Source: Acidobacteriota bacterium (GTDB taxonomy: Bacteria; Acidobacteriota; Terriglobia; Bryobacterales; Bryobacteraceae). Taken from it: a stretch of 64,000 nt of DNA. Below the pieces are notes generated by a model, which made no database searches, was not told the origin of the DNA, and was given only the letters and a program-made list of their open reading frames with translations. Within the stretch, counting starts at the first letter, position 1, and each line of letters starts with the position of its first letter. Location: positions 1 through 64,000 of the forward strand of contig CANIVU010000032.1 of the NCBI GenBank assembly GCA_947470805.1, given 5' to 3'. Below, in pieces: positions 54,818 to 62,942 of this stretch. The position numbers and the translations under genes were made by a program.

Positions 54818-57262
54818 TTATGCCTTTTCGGCGTCGGCGAGGCCGGGGAAGGTGACCTTACATTCGCCTGGGTCGATGTGTTCGATTTTGGCTTTGCCCT
54901 GGTCGTCGAGGGTGCCTTCGACGATTTCGCCATTGGGCAGGACGACGTGATAGGCCTGGCCCGGTATGGGGTTGCCGAGGCGATCCTTGAGGACGATGCC
55001 GACCCAGTGTGTTTTCTGCTGATTTTCGGGGCTGCTGGGGTTGTGGGTGGGACCGGAGGGGGGCGGGTTGCCGCCGCCGCCACCGCCACCGGAGCCGCGG
55101 GCGAGCGAGGCGCCGCGCTGGTAGGTGTTGCCGGTATAGGCACCACCTGAGTAGGTTTTCGCGCCGCCGGCTTCGGCGGTGGAGGCTTCCAGCGCCGCCG
55201 CGGGGGCCTTGGAGGCGTTGAGTGAGCCGAGGGCGCCGGAGCCGGCGGCGCCACCGGAGTTGATGAGCACCATGGCGCCCTTGATGGCCACACCGGCGGG
55301 GCCGATGTCGATGAAGTTGCCGCCGACTTTGAGCGAGATCTGCTGGGCGCTTTCAATGACAATGGCCCCGGAGCCCTTGATGTAGGTAGTGCCGGTGGTT
55401 TTGACGGACTGGTTGCCGGTGATTTCCGAGACCGAGTTGCCGCCGATTTTGGCAGTACTGGAGCCGGTGACTTCGACGGTATCCTTGCCCTTGATGACGA
55501 GGACGCGATCGCGGCCGATCTCTTCGACGACGTCCTGGGTGACCTTCCGCTGCACGTCGCGGAGGATGGCTTCGACCTGATCGCGCTTGACGTAGAGGTG
55601 GGTATCCTGGCCGATCCACTCTTTTCGATCGTTGAGGACGCGGAGATCCATATCCTTCTGCGCCTGGAAGAACACCTGTTCGGCATCCTTCTTGTCTTCA
55701 AAGCGGAGTTCGTTGAAGCCGCCGCCGCCGGGTGAGGAGCGGGACTTGAACGTGCTCATGGTCTTGTTGTCGGGCAACGTGTAGGACGGCATCATGTCGG
55801 CGTTATAGACGCTGCCGACGCAGATGGGCTGATCGGGATTGCCTTCTTCGAAGGCGATGACGACTTCCTGGCCGACGCGGGGGATGGAGGTGAACCCGAA
55901 GTTCTTGCCGGCCCAGGGCATGGCGCACCGCACCCAGCAGGAGCTGGTGCCATCGTATTTGGCGGCCCGATCCCAGAGGAACTGGACCTTGATGCGGGCG
56001 TATTTATCGGTAAAGATTTCCTCGCCGGAGGGGCCGACGACGACGGCGGTCTGGGTGCCGTAGATGACGGGTTTGGGCGAGACGCGCTGGGGACGGAAGG
56101 GGAGGGCGAGCGGGATGCAATTGATGACGGCTTCCGGGGGCGGGCCATCGTAGGTATCGCCGGAGTTGTAGTTGCCGCCCTGGGGAATGGAGAAGCTGAT
56201 GCGGGTGATGACGTAGGTATCGTTGTCTTCGTAGTGGCGTTCGAGGGCGAACTTGAAGCCGGCGGTGACGCCGAGAAAGGCCGTGTAGCCGGTGGAGGAG
56301 ATGGAGTTGACGGCCTCCTGTTGCATGCGGATTTTGGTAGTTCGCTTGTTGTCCTCGAAGATCTTCTGCAGTTCGCTGGCCTGTTCGCCGCCGCTGGGGC
56401 TGACGCCGTCGAAGCGTTCGGCGTAGCCGCCGGGGTAGTCGTAGAGTTCGAACGTGTCGTTGCTGCCGACTTTCAGTTTGTGGACGATATCGCCGACCTG
56501 GAGGGTTTCGGTGATGAGATCCTGGGCCTCGAGATTTTTGTGCGGGAGTTCGAAGGAGTGGTCCCACAGAGTGGTCTTGCCGGAGCGGAGGGACTGGGTC
56601 TTCTCCCAGGCGTAGATGATCTCGGCTTCGTCTACACCACCGGTGTAGGGGTCGTAGTAAAGGGTGGGGGCGTGGGGAATGGCGACGTGAGTTTGAGCGG
56701 AGTCGGCAAAGACGATGGTGTGGCCGTCTTCGGTGTGGCGGAAGTAGTAGAAAATGCCTTCCTCTTCCATGAGGCGGGAGAGGAAATCGAAGTCGGATTC
56801 GCGATACTGGACGCAGTAGTCGCGCGGTTCGTAGGTGCCTTGGGTTTCCCAGGCGGCGGGGATGTTGCCGATGACGGCTTTGAGGATATCGGTGACGGTT
56901 TTCTGCTGAAAAATGCGGCTTTGGGTGACCCGTGTGAGGACCCAGAGCTGGGGGACGAGTTGGAAACTGTACCCGGTATTGAAATCGCCGCGGGCGCCGC
57001 GAGTGGCGGTCTGGATAATGCCATGGAAGGCGCGAGTGATCTCACCGGCATCCCCGTGGACCATGTTGACGCGGACGCAGGCGGGCTGGCCAATGAGACG
57101 GGAAAAATCGATCGCTTCCTCATTTGGGGCGAAGGCATCGATGCGATAGCTGAAGAGCTGTGAGATCCCCTCCATTCCATCGATGGAACGGATGAGAAGT
57201 TTGTCTTCTCCCAGGGGCGTAGTCAGCTTGAGAAGCCGGTTTTCCTGGGTAATATTCGGCAT
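54818..57262 (-). CDS. vgrG: Type VI secretion spike protein VgrG (1) with transthyretin-like C-terminal tail
   Basis: 814 residues. The gp27-like part covers about 1-385 (TQENRLLKLTTPLGEDKLLI, YRESDFDFLSRLMEEEGIFY). The gp5 OB-fold follows (IKVQFLWDRAAKYDG, CAMPWAGKNFGF, VGQEVVIAFEEGNPDQP), then TFKSRSSPGGGGFNELRFED and a beta-helical needle to about 690. A Gly-rich linker and a ~75-residue C-terminal domain (THWVGIVLKDRLGNPIPG...ECKVTFPGL) follow, resembling a transthyretin-like cargo adaptor. VgrG trimers cap the T6SS tube. The LysM protein encoded next may bind this tail. Confidence 0.96.
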   Translation of the reverse strand: MPNITQENRLLKLTTPLGEDKLLIRSIDGMEGISQLFSYRIDAFAPNEEAIDFSRLIGQPACVRVNMVHGDAGEITRAFHGIIQTATRGARGDFNTGYSFQLVPQLWVLTRVTQSRIFQQKTVTDILKAVIGNIPAAWETQGTYEPRDYCVQYRESDFDFLSRLMEEEGIFYYFRHTEDGHTIVFADSAQTHVAIPHAPTLYYDPYTGGVDEAEIIYAWEKTQSLRSGKTTLWDHSFELPHKNLEAQDLITETLQVGDIVHKLKVGSNDTFELYDYPGGYAERFDGVSPSGGEQASELQKIFEDNKRTTKIRMQQEAVNSISSTGYTAFLGVTAGFKFALERHYEDNDTYVITRISFSIPQGGNYNSGDTYDGPPPEAVINCIPLALPFRPQRVSPKPVIYGTQTAVVVGPSGEEIFTDKYARIKVQFLWDRAAKYDGTSSCWVRCAMPWAGKNFGFTSIPRVGQEVVIAFEEGNPDQPICVGSVYNADMMPSYTLPDNKTMSTFKSRSSPGGGGFNELRFEDKKDAEQVFFQAQKDMDLRVLNDRKEWIGQDTHLYVKRDQVEAILRDVQRKVTQDVVEEIGRDRVLVIKGKDTVEVTGSSTAKIGGNSVSEITGNQSVKTTGTTYIKGSGAIVIESAQQISLKVGGNFIDIGPAGVAIKGAMVLINSGGAAGSGALGSLNASKAPAAALEASTAEAGGAKTYSGGAYTGNTYQRGASLARGSGGGGGGGNPPPSGPTHNPSSPENQQKTHWVGIVLKDRLGNPIPGQAYHVVLPNGEIVEGTLDDQGKAKIEHIDPGECKVTFPGLADAEKA

Positions 57263-57384
57263 AATGCACCTCTTACAGTCAACGCGGAATTCGCTCTAGA
57301 TTGTTATCAGGAATTCTTCAACGCAGCTTCATTAGCAGAAGCCATTTCGATATCGTACCGGGTTTGCCGCGGGTCTGTCGCCCT

Positions 57385-58200
57385 TTATCGAACGATCCGG
57401 ATGTCGCGGCCGAAGAAGGCCAGGCGGGTGGTGTAGCGGATGGGGACGCGGCCATCGGCTTCGAGCTTTTCGGCGCGAAGCATGGGCTCGAACTGGAGGT
57501 CGAGACATTCGATGAGGCGGCCGTCGGCACAGACGCGCAGGGCCATGGTTTCGCGGCTGGGCAGTTGGATGGCGAAGCCGGGAATCTGGTTGATTTTGGC
57601 CCACTGGGCGAGGAAGTTGTTGCGGGTTTCGTCGGCGGTGAGGCCGTAGGCCTGGCCGACTTCCTGGAAGCGAGTGGCGGCGGACTGGAGATAGAGCGAG
57701 GGATCGCCTTTGCGCATGCCGATGACTATCTGGCCGATGAAGCGGAAGACGATGTTGTTGAGTTCGTTGGACAGGCCGACCGGGTTAGCGTCGAGCCAGC
57801 TCCAGCGGGGGAGCCAGACGGGGAGGTCTGCCTCCGCTTCCAGGTAGACGGGCGGATGGATGAGCGAGCCGGTTTCCGGGCGCCATTCGATGGTGGCGAG
57901 CACCTTGACCTGGGGATCGTCGGGGAGGACGCCGCGGGGGCCACGGAGAAGGTGGAGCGAAGCGTAGGCGCGGGGCGGGGCGGGGAAGGGCGTTTCGGAG
58001 CTCATCGGGTGGCTGGGGTGGGAGCCGGGGCTGACAAGCAGGGCGAGGTGGTTCTTGCCGGGGAGCAGGAATTCGTGGACGGGGCGGCCGTCGAGAAGGC
58101 AGCTGACGGGATGGACGCGGGAGACGGAGACGCCGTTGATCCAGGCTTCGGCGGTGCAGCCGGAGCTGTTGAGGCGGAGATAGAAAATTTCTTGCAGCAT
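57385..58200 (-). CDS. Unknown T6SS-island protein
   Basis: 271 residues; family not recognised. It begins MLQEIFYLRLNSSGCTAEAW, continues mostly beta-rich in the first half (PVHEFLLPGKNHLALLVSPG), and is more helical later (SNELNNIVFRFIGQIVIGMRKG). No signal peptide, metal motif or membrane helix. It starts two bases after the frameshifted gene ends, which suggests the two proteins work together. Position between the two spike modules is typical for effector, chaperone or immunity genes. Confidence 0.65.
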   Translation of the reverse strand: MLQEIFYLRLNSSGCTAEAWINGVSVSRVHPVSCLLDGRPVHEFLLPGKNHLALLVSPGSHPSHPMSSETPFPAPPRAYASLHLLRGPRGVLPDDPQVKVLATIEWRPETGSLIHPPVYLEAEADLPVWLPRWSWLDANPVGLSNELNNIVFRFIGQIVIGMRKGDPSLYLQSAATRFQEVGQAYGLTADETRNNFLAQWAKINQIPGFAIQLPSRETMALRVCADGRLIECLDLQFEPMLRAEKLEADGRVPIRYTTRLAFFGRDIRIVR

Positions 58201-58202
58201 GG

Positions 58203-59793
58203 CTAGATGGGGACCGTTCCGGAGTAGATCTCGCTTTGGTCGATGAGGTGATAGACGTCTTCGCTGGTGCCTTCGCCGGGGGCTTCGGTGCGGACGAAGG
58301 CGTCGAGGCCGGTCCAGGTGACGGTGGCGTACATTTCGACGTTGAGCGAGGAGCTGAGGCGGGAGCCGCCCTCAACATTGAAGCCGCTGCGAACGCCGGC
58401 GGCGGCGGAGAGACGGGTGACGTACATGTCGAGCACGGCTTCGCCGCGAACTTCGAGCGGGATGGTCAGCAGGCCGCGGGCGGTGGGGGGCAGCACGGGG
58501 CGGCCCGGGCGGCGGAGGTCCCAGGTGGTGGTGACGTTGAGACCGGCGTCGTTGATTTCTCCGAGCACGCGGATGGTGGCCGGGCCGGCGGAGACGCCGA
58601 AGCTGAGGGTGAGCCCGATCTTGAAAATCCACATGGAGATGGACGCGGCCCAGCCGAAGTAGACCTGGTGATCGGTGTGTTCCTTCCAGCCCCAGGTCAT
58701 GGAGAGCGAGCCCTGCATGAAGGAGATGCTGGCCTCAAAGCGGAAGCCGACTTGCGGGACCCAGTTGCGCATGAGTTCGCGGATGGCGGCGACGGCGCGT
58801 TCGACACTGGAGAGCGTACGGATGATGGCGGTGATATTGGCCGAGACGTCTTCGGCGGCGCCGTTCTTTTTCAGTTCGAGGCTGGGGCTATCGGGGTCGG
58901 CGGTGTCGGCTTCGAGGGTGCTGACGTCGAGGGTGCTGCCGTCGCCGAGCGGGGTGGAGCTGTCGCGGCGGGAGATGGTATAGCCCTCGGAGGTGGAGGA
59001 GCGTTCGCGGGTGACTGTGCCATCGCGTTCGGTGGTGGTGGATTCCGAACGGGCGGTGCCGCCGGCGCCGGTGCGTTCGGTGGCGGTGCGGGTGGTTCCG
59101 GTGGCGGTGGTGGAGCGGGAACGGGCGTAGGAACGGCGGCCGATGGGCGGTACGGTGAGGGTGAGCGTGTACTGGTCGTAGGGGGTAGACGAGGACGTCG
59201 AGGTGGCCGGAGCCAACGGGGCGGCCGGAGTTGCGGATGCCGCAGGAATCGACGGAGATGCGGTAGCGGGCAGGGTCGAGGTGGAGGGTGAAGAAGCGTT
59301 CGAAGAGGGAGCCGAGGGCGGAGTCGGAACCGGCGCGGTAGACTTCGAAATCGAATTTGGTGTCGGAGGGGCAGCGGCGAACGAGGTCGGCCTGGCCGGG
59401 GCGATCGACGGTGACCAGGACGTGGGAGCTGTCGTGTGCGGCGAGAGGGTGAACCATGACGCGGATGCGGGTGACGGCGGTGGCGCCGCGGCGTTCGCCG
59501 ACGACTTCGAGTTGGCGTTGGCGGGGGGCGCCGGCGTCGACGCCACAGAGGGAAATGGCGCGGGTGCCGGGGGTGACCGCTTCGGGTGTGAAGCGGCCGC
59601 CGGCGAGGCGGTAGGCGCGCTGGCGCGTATTGGCGATGGAGTTCAGGATGATGTCGTCGATATCGCAGGGGCGGGAGGCGGGCGGAGGGGCTTCGCACGT
59701 CTGGCTTTCGCCGGAGGAGGCGGGGGTGAAGGAGGAAGAAGTGGAAGCGTCGCTGGCGGAGTAGGCATCCGCGCTACAGACATTGTCGGCCAT
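58203..59793 (-). pseudogene. Unknown T6SS-island gene interrupted by a one-base frameshift
   Basis: Two frames join into one coherent 529-residue protein if one base is removed from the G5 run at 59181-59185 (C5 on the coding strand). The upstream frame (MADNVCSADAYSASDASTSS...GSGHLDVLVYP) then continues as YDQYTLTLTVPPIGRR in the downstream frame and on to 58203. The middle is Thr/Ser/Arg-rich; the C-terminal half has amphipathic beta strands (FRFEASISFMQGSLSMTWGW) and ends DQSEIYSGTVPI. No family recognised. Sequencing error, real loss of function, or frameshift-regulated expression are all possible. Neighbouring spacing is tight (2 bases each side). Confidence 0.7.
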
Positions 59794-59795
59794 CG

Positions 59796-60155
59796 TTATT
59801 CCTCCTTTCGAGCGGCGAGGCGCATTTTGGTTTCATACGACAGTTGGTGGATTTTGACGTGGGATTTGCGTTCTTTGTCGTGCAGGATGATGGCCGCCCA
59901 GCGGTGTTCGGGCGTGTCCTCAAAGCCGCGGCCCCAGACGAACCAGAGGTTGACGAAGCGGGCGATTTCCTGTTCGGTCTGCAAGCCGTACCGATTGCCG
60001 GCGACGACACCGGCGGCGATCCATTCGCGATAGCCGGGGCCGATGGCGGCGACATTGTCGGGCCAAACCTTTCGGAAATGGGCCATAAGTCGCTCGACGA
60101 AATCGTCCTGTTTGGATTGTTGGAGGGCTTGGCGCTGGGAGTCGCGGATCACCAT
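59796..60155 (-). CDS. Small helical T6SS-associated protein
   Basis: 119 residues from the ATG at 60155, one base after the DUF4123 stop. Mostly helical with conserved-looking aromatic and charged residues (DDFVERLMAHFRKVWPDNV, TEQEIARFVNLWFVWGRGF). Similar small proteins often sit beside DUF4123 genes in T6SS clusters (from memory); function unknown, probably part of effector loading. Confidence 0.7.
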   Translation of the reverse strand: MVIRDSQRQALQQSKQDDFVERLMAHFRKVWPDNVAAIGPGYREWIAAGVVAGNRYGLQTEQEIARFVNLWFVWGRGFEDTPEHRWAAIILHDKERKSHVKIHQLSYETKMRLAARKEE

Positions 60156-60156
60156 A

Positions 60157-60711
60157 TCAGTTGGGTTTTGAGACAGGCTTCCAATCGGGAGTGCTGCCTT
60201 CCACGGTCCTTTCATGGAGCAGGCCGGCGGCCTGGAGGCGGAAGGAGTCGACGGCGTCGGCCCCCTTGTTTTCGCAGAGGAACCGGCGAACGGGGCCGAA
60301 GAATTCGGTGAGCTCGGCGGGCAGCATGGTGGGGAGGAAAACGCGCAGGACGCGCGGGTCGTAGTAGCGGAATGTCTTGGCGGTTCCGTCCTCCATGAAG
60401 ACGCGCAGGTGGCGGCGAAGGTGGAGCCGGAGCGGGCCCATTTCCTGGTCGGTGAGGACGAAGACGCCGAAGTTTTTGCCCCAACCGGATTCGATGACCC
60501 AGTCACAAAATCGCGAGTGGGGTTCGAGGCGGACGAGGTAGGGCGCGACCTCTTCGACGCCCGGTTTCAGTTCGCCGCGGTAGAGGCAGACGTGTTCGGG
60601 GCGGAGGCCGTCGAGGTGGTCGAGGAGTTCGTCCATGGCGGCACCGTCGATGATGGCATAGGCGATCAGCTCGGGTTGGGCGAAGAGAATGTCGGCGATG
60701 AACTGGCGCAA
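60157..60711 (-). CDS. DUF4123 effector adaptor/chaperone (Tap/TEC-like)
   Basis: 184 residues. The DUF4123 pattern is clear: AYAIIDGAAMDELLDHLDGL, VAPYLVRLEPHSRFCDWVIE, WGKNFGVFVLTDQEMGPLRLHLRRHL and FRYYDPRVLRVFLPTMLPAEL. DUF4123 proteins load specific effectors onto VgrG without being exported. The start is a TTG three codons after an in-frame stop; no better start exists before the conserved region. It follows VgrG 2 by 58 bases. The best local clients are the protein at 57.4-58.2 kb and the frameshifted gene product. Confidence 0.9.
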   Translation of the reverse strand: MRQFIADILFAQPELIAYAIIDGAAMDELLDHLDGLRPEHVCLYRGELKPGVEEVAPYLVRLEPHSRFCDWVIESGWGKNFGVFVLTDQEMGPLRLHLRRHLRVFMEDGTAKTFRYYDPRVLRVFLPTMLPAELTEFFGPVRRFLCENKGADAVDSFRLQAAGLLHERTVEGSTPDWKPVSKPN

Positions 60712-60769
60712 CGGGCGCTATCTCCCTGGTTTTGAGTGTTCGCCACACGGGCGAACGGAATCAGTCCGG

Positions 60770-62917
60770 TCAAGTGTCGCAGAAGGCGGCGCCGGACTGC
60801 GATGCGCGGTGGAGCGAGAGAGCGGCCAGGCTCCACTGCGCTCTGGGCGTGGCGGCCTTGCCGGAGGGGGCGGTTTGCTTGGCGCCCACCTCGCCTTTGT
60901 CGGCTTCGTCGGGCGGGTCCGGGGCCTCCGGCGAGCAGCCGGAACCGGAGCCGGCCGCGCCGCCAGAGTTGAGCATGACCATGGTGCCTTTGATGAAGAC
61001 ACCGCCGGAGTTGAGGTTGATGAAGTTGCCGCCCACCTTCATGGTGAGCGACGTGCCGGCTTCGACGACGACATTCATGCCGCCTTTGATGTGGATGGAT
61101 TGAGAGGCGTCGACGGCGTAGTTGGCGCCGGATTTGAAGAGCTGGTCGGAATCGGACTTGAGCGAAACGGAGCCGCTGACTTTGGCCTTCTGGTCGCCCT
61201 TGACGGTGGAGGAGTAGTTGCCGTCGACGCGCTCTTTGTAGTCCTTCTGGACGATGACGCTTTTGGTTTTTTCGGTGGTCTCCCGCAGGTCGTTGACCAC
61301 GCGGACGTGCATGTCCTTTTGCGCGTGGAGGAAGATCTGTTCGGAGTCCTTCTTGTCTTCGAAGCGAAGTTCGTTGAAGCCACCGCCGCCGGGACTGGAG
61401 CGCGATTTGAACGTGCTCATGGTCTTGTTGTCGGGGAGCGTGTAGCCGGGCATGGTGTCGGCGTTGTAGACGCTGCCGACGATGATGGGCTGGTCGGGAT
61501 CGCCCTCTTCAAAGGCGACGACGACCTCGTGGCCGATGCGGGGAATGGAGATGAAGCCGAAATTCTTGCCGGCCCAGGGCATGGCGCAGCGGACCCAGCA
61601 GGAGCTGCTGGAACTGTAGGGCTGCGTGCGGTCCCAGGGGAACTGGACCTTCACGCGGCCATATTTGTCGGTGTAGATTTCCTCGCCGGGCGGGCCGACG
61701 ACGACAGCGCTCTGGGTGCCGTAGACTACCGGTTTGGGGGAGACACGCTGCGGGCGGTATGGCAGGGCAAGCGGGATGCAGTTGAACACCGCTTCCGGGG
61801 GCGGGCCGTCGTAGGTGTCGCTGGCGGTATAGCCGCCGCCCTGGGGGATGGAAAAATGAATGCGCGTGATGACGTAGGCGTCGTTGTCTTCGTAGTGACG
61901 TTCGAGGGCGAATTTGCAGCCGGCGGTGACGCCCAGATAGGCCGTATAGGCGGTGATGGAAAGCGAATTGACCGCTTCCTGCTGCATGCGGATCTTGGCG
62001 GTGCGTTTGTTATCTTCGAAGATCTTCTGGAGTTCGTCGGGCTGATCGCCGCCCGAGGTGGTTATACCGTCGAAGCGTTCGGCGTATCCGCCGGGGTAGT
62101 CGTAGAGTTCGAACTTGTCGTTGCCGCCGACCTTCAGCTGGTGGGTGACCTGGCCGGTGTTGACGGATTCGAGGATCAGGTCCTGGGCTTCGAGGTTTTT
62201 GTAGGGGAGTTCGAAGGAGTGGTCCCAGAGCGAGGTCTTGCCGGAGCGGAGGGTTTGCTGCTTCTCCCAGGCGTAGACGATCTCGGCGTCGTCGACGCCG
62301 CCCGTGTAGGGATCGTAGTAGAGCTTGGGCGCCTGCGGGACGTCCTTGTGCGTGGAGGGAGTGTTGGCGACGACCATGGTATGGCCGTCCTCTTCGTGGC
62401 GGAAGTAGTAGAAGATGCCCTCCTCTTCCATGAGGCGCGAGGCGAAATCGAAGTCGGATTCGCGGTACTGCACGCAGTAGTCGCGCGGTTCGAATGTGCC
62501 CTGAATCTCCCAGGCTGTGGTGATGCCGGCGAGGACGGTTTTGAGGATATCGGGAACAGACTTTTGCTGGAAGATGCGGCTCTGCGTGGAGCGCGTGAGG
62601 GTCCAGAAGGCGGGGACGAGTTGGAGCGTGTAGGCGGTGTTGAAGTCCCCGCGGGCGCCGCGGGCGACGGTCTGGATCATGCCGTGGAAGAATCGCGTGG
62701 GCGTGCCGTTACGGACCATCTGCACGCAGACGCAGGCGGGTTGGCCGACGAGCCTGGAGAAGTCGATGGTCTCGGTGTTGGGGGCGAAGGCGTCGACTTG
62801 AAAGCTGAAAAGCTGAGAGAGACCTTCGACACCTTCGATGGAGCGGATGAGCAGCTTGTCTTTACCCAGGAGGGTGACGAGCTCCAGCAGTCTGTTTTCT
62901 TGCGTAATCTCCGGCAT
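60770..62917 (-). CDS. vgrG: Type VI secretion spike protein VgrG (2)
   Basis: 715 residues, nearly identical in plan and much of its sequence to VgrG 1 (TQENRLLELVTLLGKDKLLI, CVQYRESDFDFASRLMEEEG, CWVRCAMPWAGKNFGF, TFKSRSSPGGGGFNELRFED). The needle differs after about residue 520, and the tail is short and acidic/Pro-rich (PEAPDPPDEADKGE) with no transthyretin-like domain. It ends at a different C-terminus, ...QSGAAFCDT. It precedes DUF4123, so this spike probably takes the adaptor-loaded effector. Confidence 0.96.
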   Translation of the reverse strand: MPEITQENRLLELVTLLGKDKLLIRSIEGVEGLSQLFSFQVDAFAPNTETIDFSRLVGQPACVCVQMVRNGTPTRFFHGMIQTVARGARGDFNTAYTLQLVPAFWTLTRSTQSRIFQQKSVPDILKTVLAGITTAWEIQGTFEPRDYCVQYRESDFDFASRLMEEEGIFYYFRHEEDGHTMVVANTPSTHKDVPQAPKLYYDPYTGGVDDAEIVYAWEKQQTLRSGKTSLWDHSFELPYKNLEAQDLILESVNTGQVTHQLKVGGNDKFELYDYPGGYAERFDGITTSGGDQPDELQKIFEDNKRTAKIRMQQEAVNSLSITAYTAYLGVTAGCKFALERHYEDNDAYVITRIHFSIPQGGGYTASDTYDGPPPEAVFNCIPLALPYRPQRVSPKPVVYGTQSAVVVGPPGEEIYTDKYGRVKVQFPWDRTQPYSSSSSCWVRCAMPWAGKNFGFISIPRIGHEVVVAFEEGDPDQPIIVGSVYNADTMPGYTLPDNKTMSTFKSRSSPGGGGFNELRFEDKKDSEQIFLHAQKDMHVRVVNDLRETTEKTKSVIVQKDYKERVDGNYSSTVKGDQKAKVSGSVSLKSDSDQLFKSGANYAVDASQSIHIKGGMNVVVEAGTSLTMKVGGNFINLNSGGVFIKGTMVMLNSGGAAGSGSGCSPEAPDPPDEADKGEVGAKQTAPSGKAATPRAQWSLAALSLHRASQSGAAFCDT

Positions 62918-62942
62918 TTCGCGTTATCGCACTCCTTTGCGG

